The position numbers were made by a program, and so were the translations under genes. The notes beneath the pieces are model-generated. The model saw only the letters and a list, made by a program, of their open reading frames with translations, searched no databases and was not told the origin of the DNA. A stretch of 64,000 nucleotides of DNA, taken from NCBI GenBank assembly GCA_036971475.1, contig JBAIZL010000005.1, positions 63,852,655 through 63,916,654 of the forward strand, in the 5' to 3' direction. How positions within the stretch are numbered: the first letter of the stretch is position 1; the number at the start of each line of letters is the position of its first letter. Below, in pieces: positions 54,201 through 64,000 of this stretch. This DNA comes from Prosapia bicincta (lineage: Eukaryota > Arthropoda > Insecta > Hemiptera > Cercopidae).

Positions 54201-54620
54201 ACCATAGATTCGCATTGTGCTCTTAGAATTGATCTATAATAAGTATTATAGGAGCTATGGCAATTGTCATATATTTTCTCTTAAAAAATGCATGAATTAT
54301 AGTTCATGTATTTTGCGATTTCTACAAAAAATGGATTTCTCATTTAAAAGGCATAATAAACGCAGAATCGACAATAGATTCGCATTGTGCACTTAGAATT
54401 GATCTATATTAAGTATTATAAGAGCTATCGCAATTGTCATATATTTGCTCTAAAAAAAATGCATGAATTATAGTTCATGGATTTTGCGATTTCTACAAAA
54501 AATGGATTTCTCATTTAAAAGGCATAATAAACGCAGAATCGACCATAGATTCGCATTGTGCTCTTAGAATTGATCTATAATAAGTATTATAGGAGCTATG
54601 GCAATTGTCATATATTTGCT
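51290..54620 (+). repeat. Block D copy 3
   Basis: This stretch is displaced +4,081 bp from copy 2, with markers TTGTAGG (51,350), TCTAATTTAACAGG (53,145), GGATTCTGCG (53,457), CAATTATTATAT (53,580) and CTATATTAAG (54,405). The match ends near 54,620, where copy 2 has GGATTCTGCG (50,569) but this copy has ATTTTACGAC. Private changes include GCATTATAAACG with CGTACATAG near 52,990-53,010, GGCATTTGTC near 53,410 and GACAATAG near 54,370. Confidence 0.83.
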
Positions 54621-56376
54621 CTAAAAAAATGCATGAATTATAGTTCATGGATTTTACGACTTCTACAAAAAATGGATTTCTCATTTAAAAGGCATAATAA
54701 ACGCAGAATCGACCATAGATTCGCATTGTGCTCTTAGAATTGATCTATAATAAGTATTATAGGAGCTATGGCAATTGTCATATATTTTCTCTTAAAAAAT
54801 GCATGAATTATAGTTCATGTATTTTGCGATTTCTACAAAAAATGGATTTCTCATTTAAAAGGCATAATAAACGCAGAATCGACCATAGATTCGCATTGTG
54901 CTCTTAGAATTGATCTATAATAAGTATTATAGGAGCTATCGCAATTGTCATATATTTTCTCTAAAAAAATGCATGAATTAGAGTTCATGGATTTTGCGAT
55001 TTCTACAAAAAATGGATTTCTCATTTAAAAGGCATAATAAACGCAGAATCGTCCATAGATTCGCATTGTGCTCTTAGAATTGATCTATAATAAGTATTAT
55101 AGGAGCTATGGCAATTGTCATATATTTGCTCTAAAAAAATGCATGAATTATAGTTCATGGATTTTGCGATTTCTACAAAAAATGGATTTCTCATTTAAAA
55201 GGCATAATAAACGCAGAATCGACCATAGATTCGCATTGTGCTCTTAGAATTGATCTATAATAAGTATTATAGGAGCTATCGCGATTGTCATATATTTTCT
55301 CTTAAAAAATGCATGAATTATAGTTCATGGATTCTGCGTTTTCTACAAAAAATGGATTTCTCATTTAAAAGGCATAATAAACGCAGAATCGACCATAGAT
55401 TCGCATTGTGCACTTAGAATTGATCTATATTAAGTATTATAAGAGCTATCGCAATTGTCATATATTTGCTCTAAAAAAAATGCATGAATTATAGTTCATG
55501 GATTTTGCGATTTCTACAAAAAATGGATTTCTCATTTAAAAGGCATAATAAACGCAGAATCGACCATAGATTCGCATTGTGCTCTTAGAATTGATCTATA
55601 ATAAGTATTATAGGAGCTATGGCAATTGTCATATATTTGCTCTAAAAAAATGCATGAATTATAGTTCATGGATTTTACGACTTCTACAAAAAATGGATTT
55701 CTCATTTAAAAGGCATAATAAACGCAGAATCGACCATAGATTCGCATTGTGCTCTTAGAATTGATCTATAATAAGTATTATAGGAGCTATGGCAATTGTC
55801 ATATATTTTCTCTTAAAAAATGCATGAATTATAGTTCATGTATTTTGCGATTTCTACAAAAAATGGATTTCTCATTTAAAAGGCATAATAAACGCAGAAT
55901 CGACCATAGATTCGCATTGTGCTCTTAGAATTGATCTATAATAAGTATTATAGGAGCTATCGCAATTGTCATATATTTTCTCTAAAAAAATGCATGAATT
56001 AGAGTTCATGGATTTTGCGATTTCTACAAAAAATGGATTTCTCATTTAAAAGGCATAATAAACGCAGAATCGTCCATAGATTCGCATTGTGCTCTTAGAA
56101 TTGATCTATAATAAGTATTATAGGAGCTATGGCAATTGTCATATATTTGCTCTAAAAAAATGCATGAATTATAGTTCATGGATTTTGCGATTTCTACAAA
56201 AAATGGATTTCTCATTTAAAAGGCATAATAAACGCAGAATCGACCATAGATTCGCATTGTGCTCTTAGAATTGATCTATAATAAGTATTATAGGAGCTAT
56301 CGCGATTGTCATATATTTTCTCTTAAAAAATGCATGAATTATAGTTCATGGATTCTGCGTTTTCTACAAAAAATGG
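54335..56376 (+). repeat. Tandem pair of a 6-monomer (1,021-bp) unit
   Basis: GAGTTCATGG (54,981 and 56,002) and GGATTCTGCG (55,329 and 56,350) repeat at 1,021 bp, with GACTTCTAC and CTATATTAAG markers between them. GACAATAG near 54,370 is private to the first unit and GACCACAG near 56,413 lies just beyond the second. Each unit carries T2-T3-T4 without T1. Confidence 0.85.
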
Positions 56377-56504
56377 ATTTCTCATTTAAAAGGCATAATA
56401 AACGCAGAATCGACCACAGATTCGCATTGTGCACTTAGAATTGATCTATAATAAGTATTATAGGAGCTATCGCAATTGTCATATATTTGCTTTAAAAAAA
56501 ATGC

Positions 56505-56522
56505 ATGAATTATATAGTTCAT
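56505..56522. other. TA-expanded monomer (172 bp class)
   Basis: The ATTATAG between the dyad arms is extended to ATTATATAG by one TA step. The same expansion is seen near 58,215 and 62,643, but nowhere else that I noticed. Offsets are 1,704 and 4,428 bp, so the change spread with copied blocks. It lengthens the spacer of the 137-154 dyad from 6 to 8 nt and shifts the reading frame of the overlapping 60-codon open frames. Confidence 0.85.
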
Positions 56523-56599
56523 GGATTTTGCGATTTCTACAAAAAATGGATTTCTCATTTAAAAGGCATAATAAACGCAGAATCGACTATAGATTCGCA

Positions 56600-59575
56600 T
56601 TGTGCACTTAGAATTGATATATATTAAGTATTATAGGAGCTATCGCAATTGTCATATATTTTCTCTAAAAAAATGCATGAATTATAGTTCATGGATTTTG
56701 CGATTTCTACAAAAAATGGATTTCTCATTTAAAAGGCATAATAAAAGCAGAATCGACCATAGATTCGCATTGTGCACTTAGAATTGATCTATAATAAGTA
56801 TTATAAGAGCTATCGCAATTGTCATATATTTTCTCTAAAAAAATGCATGAATTATAGTTCATGGATTTTGCGATTTCTACAAAAAATGGATTTCTCATTT
56901 AAAAGGCATAATAAACGCCGAATCGTCCATAGATTCGCATTGTGCTCTTAGAATTGATCTATAATAAGTATTATAAGAGCTATCGCAATTGTCATATATT
57001 TGCTCTAAAAAAAATGCATGAATTATAGTTCATGGATTTTGCGATTTCTACAAAAAATGGATTTCTCATTTAAAAGGCATAATAAACGCAGAATCGACCA
57101 TAGATTCGCATTGTGCTCTTAGAATTGATCTATAATAAGTATTATAGGAGCTATCGCGATTGTCATATATTTTCTCTTAAAAAATGCATGAATTATAGTT
57201 CATGGATTTTACGATTTCTACAAAAAATGGATTTCTCATTTAAAAGGCATAATAAACGCAGAATCGACCATAGATTCGCATTGTGCTCTTAGAATTGATC
57301 TATAATAAGTATTATAAGAGCTATGGCAATTTTCATATATTTGCTCTAAAAAAATGCATGAATTATAGTTCATGGATTTTACGACTTCTACAAAAAATGG
57401 ATTTCTCATTTAAAAGGCATAATAAACGCAGAATCGACCATAGATTCGCATTGTGCTCTTAGAATTGATCTATAATAAGTATTATAGGAGCTATGGCAAT
57501 TGTCATATATTTTCTCTTAAAAAATGCATGAATTATAGTTCATGTATTTTGCGATTTCTACAAAAAATGGATTTCTCATTTAAAAGGCATAATAAACGCA
57601 GAATCGACCATAGATTCGCATTGTGCTCTTAGAATTGATCTATAATAAGTATTATAGGAGCTATCGCAATTGTCATATATTTTCTCTAAAAAAATGCATG
57701 AATTATAGTTCATGGATTTTGCGATTTCTACAAAAAATGGATTTCTCATTTAAAAGGCATAATAAACGCAGAATCGTCCATAGATTCGCATTGTGCTCTT
57801 AGAATTGATCTATAATAAGTATTATAGGAGCTATCGCAATTGTCATATATTTGCTCTAAAAAAAATGCATGAATTATAGTTCATGGATTTTGCGATTTCT
57901 ACAAAAAATGGATTTCTCATTTAAAAGGCATAATAAACGCAGAATCGACCATAGATTCGCATTGTGCTCTTAGAATTGATCTATAATAATTATTATAGGA
58001 GCTATCGCGATTGTCATATATTTTCTCTTAAAAAATGCATGAATTATAGTTCATGGATTCTGCGTTTTCTACAAAAAATGGATTTCTCATTTAAAAGGCA
58101 TAATAAACGCAGCATCGACCACAGATTCGGATTGTGCACTTAGAATTGATCTATAATAAGTATTATAGGAGCTATCGCAATTGTCATATATTTGCTCTAA
58201 AAAAAATGCATGTATTATATAGTTCATGGATTTTGCGATTTCTACAAAAAATGGATTTCTCATTTAAAAGGCATAATAAACGCAGAATCGTCCATAGATT
58301 CGCATTGTGCTCTTAGAATTGATCTATAATAAGTATTATAGGAGCTATGGCAATTGTCATATATTTGCTCTAAAAAAAATGCATGAATTATAGTTCATAG
58401 ATTTTGCGATATCTACAAAAAATGGATTTCTCATTTAAAAGGCATAATAAACGCAGAATCGACCATAGATTCGCATTGTGCTCTTAGAATTGATCTATAA
58501 TAAGTATTATAGGAGCTATGGCAATTGTCATATATTTTCTCTTAAAAAATGCATGAATTATAGTTCATGTATTTTGCGATTTCTACAAAAAATGGATTTC
58601 TCATTTAAAAGGCATAATAAACGCAGAATCGACCATAGATTCGCATTGTGCTCTTAGAATTGATCTATAATAAGTATTATAGGAGCTATCGCAATTGTCA
58701 TATATTTTCTCTAAAAAAATGCATGAATTATAGTTCATGTATTTTGCGATTTCTACAAAAAATGGATTTCTCATTTAAAAAGCATAATAAACGCAGAATC
58801 GACCATAGATTCGCATTGTGCTCTTAGAATTGATCTATAATAAGTATTATAGGAGCTATCGCAATTGTCATATATTTTCTCTAAAAAAATGCATGAATTA
58901 TAGTTCATGGATTTTGCGATTTCTACAAAAAATGGATTTCTCATTTAAAAGGCATAATAAACGCAGAATCGTCCATAGATTCGCATTGTGCTCTTAGAAT
59001 TGATCTATAATAAGTATTATAGGAGCTATGGCAATTGTCATATATTTTCTCTTAAAAAATGCATGAATTATTGATCATGTATTTTGCGATTTCTACAAAA
59101 AATGGATTTCTCATTTAAAAGGCATAATAAACGCAGAATCGACCATAGATTCGCATTGTGCACTTAGAATTGATCTATAATAAGTATTATAAGAGCTATC
59201 GCAATTGTCATATATTTGCTCTAAAAAAAATGCATGAATTATAGTTCATGGATTTTGCGATTTCTACAAAAAATGGATTTCTCATTTAAAAGGCATAATA
59301 AACGCAGAATCGACCATAGATTCGCATTGTGCTCTTAGAATTGATCTATAATAAGTATTATAGGAGCTATGGCAATTGTCATATATTTTCTCTTAAAAAA
59401 TGCATGAATTATAGTTCATGTATTTTGCGATTTCTACAAAAAATGGATTTCTCATTTAAAAGGCATAATAAACGCAGAATCGACCATAGATTCGCATTGT
59501 GCACTTAGAATTGATCTATATTAAGTATTATAAGAGCTATCGCAATTGTCATATATTTGCTCTAAAAAAAATGCA
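56600..59575 (+). repeat. Satellite monomers with a cassette and few local copies
   Basis: This stretch includes a full cassette from 57,155, a GCAGCATCGACCACAG monomer near 58,111 also seen near 51,128 (41 monomers earlier), and the TA-expanded monomer near 58,215. ATTGATCATG near 59,071 and TTAAAAAGCATA near 58,776 are singletons. A TAGATTTTGCGATATC monomer at 58,398 recurs at 60,101. Confidence 0.72.
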
Positions 59576-62296
59576 TGAATTATAGTTCATGGATTTTGCG
59601 ATTTCTACAAAAAATGGATTTCTCATTTAAAAGGCATAATAAACGCAGAATCGACCATAGATTCGCATTGTGCTCTTAGAATTGATCTATAATAAGTATT
59701 ATAGGAGCTATGGCAATTGTCATATATTTGCTCTAAAAAAAATGCATGAATTATAGTTCATGGATTCTGCGTTTTCTACAAAAAATGGATTTCTCATTTA
59801 AAAGGCATAATAAACGCAGAATCGACCATAGATTCGGATTGTGCACTTAGAATTGATCTATAATAAGTATTATAAGAGCTATCGCAATTGTCATATATTT
59901 CTCTAAAAAAATGCATGAATTATAGTTCATGGATTTTGCGATTTCTACAAAAAATGGATGTCTCATTTAAAAGGCATAATAAACGCAGAATCGTCCATAG
60001 ATTCGCATTGTGCTCTTAGAATTGATCTATAATAAGTATTATAGGAGCTATGGCAATTGTCATATATTTGCTCTAAAAAAAATGCATGAATTATAGTTCA
60101 TAGATTTTGCGATATCTACAAAAAATGGATTTCTCATTTAAAAGGCATAATAAACGCAGAATCGACCATAGATTCGCATTGTGCTCTTAGAATTGATCTA
60201 TAATAAGTATTATAGGAGCTATCGCGATTGTCATATATTTTCTCTTAAAAAATGCATGAATTATAGTTCATGGATTTTACGATTTCTACAAAAAATGGAT
60301 TTCTCATTTAAAAGGCATAATAAACGCAGAATCGACCATAGATTCGCATTGTGCTCTTAGAATTGATCTATAATAAGTATTATAAGAGCTATGGCAATTG
60401 TCATATATTTGCTCTAAAAAAATGCATGAATTATAGTTCATGGATTTTACGACTTCTACAAAAAATGGATTTCTCATTTAAAAGGCATAATAAACGCAGA
60501 TCGACCATAGATTCGCATTGTGCTCTTAGAATTGATCTATAATAAGTATTATAGGAGCTATGGCAATTGTCATATATTTTCTCTTAAAAAATGCATGAAT
60601 TATAGTTCATGTATTTTGCGATTTCTACAAAAAATGGATTTCTCATTTAAAAGGCATAATAAACGCAGAATCGACCATAGATTCGCATTGTGCTCTTAGA
60701 ATTGATCTATAATAAGTATTATAGGAGCTATCGCAATTGTCATATATTTTCTCTAAAAAAATGCATGAATTATAGTTCATGGATTTTGCGATTTATACAA
60801 AAAATGGATTTCTCATTTAAAAGGCATAATAAACGCAGAATCGTCCATAGATTCGCATTGTGCTCTTAGAATTGATCTATAATAAGTATTATAGGAGCTA
60901 TGGCAATTGTCATATATTTGCTCTAAAAAAATGCATGAATTATAGTTCATGGATTTTGCGATTTCTACAAAAAATGGATTTCTCATTTAAAAGGCATAAT
61001 AAACGCAGAATCGACCATAGATTCGCATTGTGCTCTTAGAATTGATCTATAATAAGTATTATAGGAGCTATGGCAATTGTCATATATTTGCTCTAAAAAA
61101 AATGCATGAATTATAGTTCATGGATTCTGCGTTTTCTACAAAAAATGGATTTCTCATTTAAAAGGCATAATAAACGCAGAATCGACCATAGATTCGGATT
61201 GTGCACTTAGAATTGATCTATAATAAGTATTATAAGAGCTATCGCAATTGTCATATATTTCTCTAAAAAAATGCATGAATTATAGTTCATGGATTTTGCG
61301 ATTTCTACAAAAAATGGATTTCTTATTTAAAAGGCATAATAAACGCAGAATCGTCCATAGATTCGCATTGTGCTCTTAGAATTGATCTATAATAAGTATT
61401 ATAGGAGCTATGGCAATTGTCATATATTTGCTCTAAAAAAAATGCATGAATTATAGTTCATAGATTTTGCGATATCTACAAAAAATGGATTTCTCATTTA
61501 AAAGGCATAATAAACGCAGAATCGACCATAGATTCGCATTGTGCTCTTAGAATTGATCTATAATAAGTATTATAGGAGCTATCGCGATTGTCATATATTT
61601 TCTCTTAAAAAATGCATGAATTATAGTTCATGGATTTTACGATTTCTACAAAAAATGGATTTCTCATTTAAAAGGCATAATAAACGCAGAATCGACCATA
61701 GATTCGCATTGTGCTCTTAGAATTGATCTATAATAAGTATTATAAGAGCTATGGCAATTGTCATATATTTGCTCTAAAAAAATGCATGAATTATAGTTCA
61801 TGGATTTTACGACTTCTACAAAAAATGGATTTCTCATTTAAAAGGCATAATAAACGCAGAATCGACCATAGATTCGCATTGTGCTCTTAGAATTGATCTA
61901 TAATAAGTATTATAGGAGCTATGGCAATTGTCATATATTTTCTCTTAAAAAATGCATGAATTATAGTTCATGTATTTTGCGATTTCTACAAAAAATGGAT
62001 TTCTCATTTAAAAGGCATAATAAACGCAGAATCGACCATAGATTCGCATTGTGCTCTTAGAATTGATCTATAATAAGTATTATAGGAGCTATCGCAATTG
62101 TCATATATTTTCTCTAAAAAAATGCATGAATTATAGTTCATGGATTTTGCGATTTCTACAAAAAATGGATTTCTCATTTAAAAGGCATAATAAACGCAGA
62201 ATCGTCCATAGATTCGCATTGTGCTCTTAGAATTGATCTATAATAAGTATTATAGGAGCTATGGCAATTGTCATATATTTGCTCTAAAAAAATGCA
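59575..62296 (+). repeat. Tandem pair of an 8-monomer (1,360-bp) unit
   Basis: GGATTCTGCG (59,762 and 61,122), TATATTTCTCT (near 59,895 and 61,255) and TAGATTTTGCG (60,101 and 61,461) repeat at 1,360 bp, and each unit contains one full T1-T2-T3-T4 cassette. A one-base deletion (GCAGATCGACC at 60,497-60,503) in the first unit makes later offsets 1,361. Other private changes are GGATGTCTC near 59,957, TTTCTTATTT near 61,320, GATTTATAC near 60,791 and GCATAAATT near 62,295. GGATTCTGCG appears again at 62,482 and 63,851, so a diverged third and fourth unit may follow. Confidence 0.86.
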
Positions 62297-62979
62297 TAAA
62301 TTATAGTTCATGGATTTTGCGATTTCTACAAAAAATGGATTTCTCATTTAAAAGGCATAATAAACGCAGAATCGACCATAGATTCGCATTGTGCTCTTAG
62401 AATTGATCTATAATAAGTATTATAGGAGCTATCGCGTTTGTCATATATTTTCTCTTAAAAAATGCATGAATTATAGTTCATGGATTCTGCGTTTTCTACA
62501 AAAAATGGATTTCTCATTTAAAAGGCATAATAAACGCAGAATCGACCACAGATTCGCATTGTGCACTTAGAATTGATCTATAATAAGTATTATAAGAGCT
62601 ATCGCAATTGTCATATATTTGCTCTAAAAAAAATGCATGAATTATATAGTTCATGGATTTTGCGATTTCTACAAAAAATGGATTTCTCATTTAAAAGGCA
62701 TAATAAACGCAGAATCGACTATAGATTCGCATTGTGCACTTAGAATTGATATATATTAAGTATTATAGGAGCTATCGCAATTGTCATATATTTTCTCTAA
62801 AAAAATGCATGAATTATAGTTCATGGATTTTGCGATTTCTACAAAAAATGGATTTCTCATTTAAAAGGCATAATAAAAGCAGAATCGACCATAGATTCGC
62901 ATTGTGCACTTAGAATTGATCTATAATAAGTATTATAAGAGCTATCGCAATTGTCATATATTTTCTCTAAAAAAATGCA

Positions 62980-63663
62980 TGAATTATAGTTCATGGATTT
63001 TGCGATTTCTACAAAAAATGGATTTCTCATTTAAAAGGCATAATAAACGCAGAATCGTCCATAGATTCGCATTGTGCTCTTAGAATTGATCTATAATAAG
63101 TATTATAGGAGCTATGGCAACTGTCATATATTTGCTCTAAAAAAAATGCATGAAATATAGTTCATGGATTTTGCGATTTCTACAAAAAATGGATTTCTCA
63201 TTTAAAAGGCATAATAAACGCAGAATCGACCATAGATTCGCATTGTGCACTTAGAATTGATCAATATTAAGTATTATAAGAGCTATCGCAATTGTCATAT
63301 ATTTGCTCTAAAAAAAATGCATGAATTATAGTTCATGGATTTTGCGATTTCTACAAAAAATGGATTTCTCATTTAAAAGGCATAATAAACGCAGAATCGT
63401 CCATAGATTCGCATTGTGCTCTTAGAATTGATCTATAATAAGTATTATAGGAGCTATGGCAACTGTCATATATTTGCTCTAAAAAAAATGCATGAAATAT
63501 AGTTCATGGATTTTGCGATTTCTACAAAAAATGGATTTCTCATTTAATAGGCATAATAAACGCAGAATCGACCATAGATTCGCATTGTGCACTTAGAATT
63601 GATCAATATTAAGTATTATAAGAGCTATCGCAATTGTCATATATTTGCTCTAAAAAAAATGCA
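62980..63663 (+). repeat. Tandem pair of a dimer (342 bp)
   Basis: AACTGTCATA (63,119 and 63,461), GAAATATAG (near 63,152 and 63,494) and ATCAATATTAAG (near 63,261 and 63,603) repeat at 342 bp, exactly two 171-bp monomers. TTTAATAGG near 63,543 is private to the second unit. This is the shortest clear higher-order unit in the window. Confidence 0.85.
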
Positions 63664-63822
63664 TGAATTATAGTTCATGGATTTTGCGATTTCTACAAAA
63701 AATGGATTTCTCATTTAAAAGGCATAATAAACGCAGAATCGACCATAGATTCGCATTGTGCTCTTAGAATTGATCTATAATAAGTATTATAGGAGCTATG
63801 GCAATTGTCATATATTTGCTCT

Positions 63823-63831
63823 AAAAAAAAA
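63823..63831 (+). other. Longest A run before an intact ATGCAT (A9)
   Basis: The run before ATGCAT is A9 here, against A7 or A8 in most monomers, A6 after CTCTT, and A6 without the extra T once near 32,148. Other A9 runs occur only in the AAGCATGAA variant, for example near 37,763 and 43,043. A single-base homopolymer difference could be a sequencing error. Confidence 0.7.
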
Positions 63832-63867
63832 TGCATGAATTATAGTTCATGGATTCTGCGTTTTCTA

Positions 63868-64000
63868 CAAAAAATGGATTTCTCATTTAAAAGGCATAAT
63901 AAACGCAGAATCGACCATAGATTCGGATTGTGCACTTAGAATTGATCTATAATAAGTATTATAAGAGCTATCGCAATTGTCATATATTTGCTCTAAAAAA
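63868..64000 (+). repeat. Partial last monomer, cut by the window edge
   Basis: The phase mark begins at about 63,868 and the sequence stops inside the A run after TTTGCTCT. It carries GATTCGGATTG and GTGCACTT, as do other monomers following GGATTCTGCG. There is no sign that the array ends here. Confidence 0.9.

Larger units (their letters stand above)
1..64000 (+). repeat. Uninterrupted ~170-bp AT-rich satellite DNA array (about 375 monomers)
   Basis: Every line of the window aligns to one 170/171-bp unit repeated head to tail. The phase mark CAAAAAATGG lies at 1, 171 and 341 and last at about 63,868, giving about 375 full monomers. My hand consensus has 50 G+C in 170 (about 29%). Monomers differ at a limited set of recurrent positions: 26, 46, 65, 97, 104-110, 121, 128-135, 155 and 161. 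I saw no inverted monomer, no transposon, no microsatellite block and no unique sequence. Length polymorphism comes mostly from the A7/A8 run near 128-135. A nucleosome-sized monomer in a long homogeneous array is typical of eukaryotic centromeric or heterochromatic satellites. The family is not one I recognise, so organism and chromosomal location stay open. Confidence 0.98.
22400..64000 (+). repeat. Domain II: array organised around an ordered four-type monomer cassette T1-T2-T3-T4
   Basis: Type T1 has CGCGATTG, CTCTT plus A6, and ATTTTACG. T2 has GGCAATTG, TTTGCTCT plus A7, and ATTTTACG (often ACGAC). T3 has GGCAATTG, CTCTT plus A6, and CATGTATTTTG. T4 has CGCAATTG, TTTTCTCT (or TTTTCACT) plus A7, and ATTTTGCG. 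They occur in the order T1-T2-T3-T4 with T1 CGCGATTG at 22,583, 26,161, 33,314, 35,869, 36,720, 39,786, 41,830, 48,304, 52,385, 57,155, 60,223 and 61,583. T1-T2-T3 without T4 starts at 43,192, 44,726, 47,623 and 51,704, and with a CGTGATTG form at 37,913 and 39,105. T2-T3-T4 without T1 is near 54,600 and 55,620. The cassettes are separated by varying numbers of other monomers. Confidence 0.8.

Noticed and set aside
1..64000. CRISPR array
   Set aside because: The period is regular, but there are no short repeats alternating with unique spacers; the whole 170-bp unit is conserved.

Overview
The whole 64-kb window is one uninterrupted tandem satellite-DNA array. I found no gene, RNA gene, mobile element or unique sequence. 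The repeat unit is 170 bp (often 171 bp). The phase mark CAAAAAATGG falls at positions 1, 171 and 341 and last at about 63,868, so the window holds about 375 complete head-to-tail monomers (mean about 170.3 bp) plus a 133-bp partial one. All monomers lie in the same orientation. My hand-made consensus is about 29% G+C. A long array of nucleosome-length units points to a eukaryotic centromere, pericentromere or heterochromatin block. CpG is not depleted (5 per monomer by hand count, observed/expected about 1.4). This argues against a heavily germline-methylated genome such as a vertebrate's and fits many invertebrates. I do not recognise the satellite or the species.

Each monomer has fixed landmarks, numbered from CAAAAAATGG as 1: an A6 run (2-7), AATAAA (31-36), a GAATC/GATTC inverted repeat (41-57), a perfect 8+8-bp dyad with a 2-nt spacer (80-97), an A6-A8 run (about 128-135), and a 6+6-bp dyad with a 6-nt spacer (137-154). 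No CENP-B box is present.

Layout. (1) 1-~500 carries three monomer types (T2-T3-T4) that are otherwise typical of the right part. (2) ~400-17,500 (domain I) is rich in GTGCAC and TTTAATAGG monomers and is built from large copies: a 34-monomer (5,788-bp) displacement, a 9-monomer (1,531-bp) tandem pair, three copies of a ~2.3-kb block, and a 5-monomer (851-bp) pair. (3) ~17,500-22,500 is mixed, with another 5-monomer pair (852 bp). (4) ~22,500-64,000 (domain II) is organised around a recurrent ordered cassette of four monomer types (T1-T2-T3-T4), found complete 12 times and as T1-T2-T3 six more times. It is overlaid by tandem or displaced copies of 2, 3, 6, 7, 8, 9, 24 and 50 monomers.

No single higher-order period runs through the window. 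The pattern is what repeated unequal exchange or amplification of variable-length blocks would leave. The most interesting content is this nested architecture and the dyad-rich, CENP-B-box-free monomer, which make the array a candidate centromeric satellite. That function is inferred, not shown. Block boundaries were read by eye from shared diagnostic substitutions and are good to roughly ±100 bp. Offsets between marked substitutions are exact to about 1 bp.
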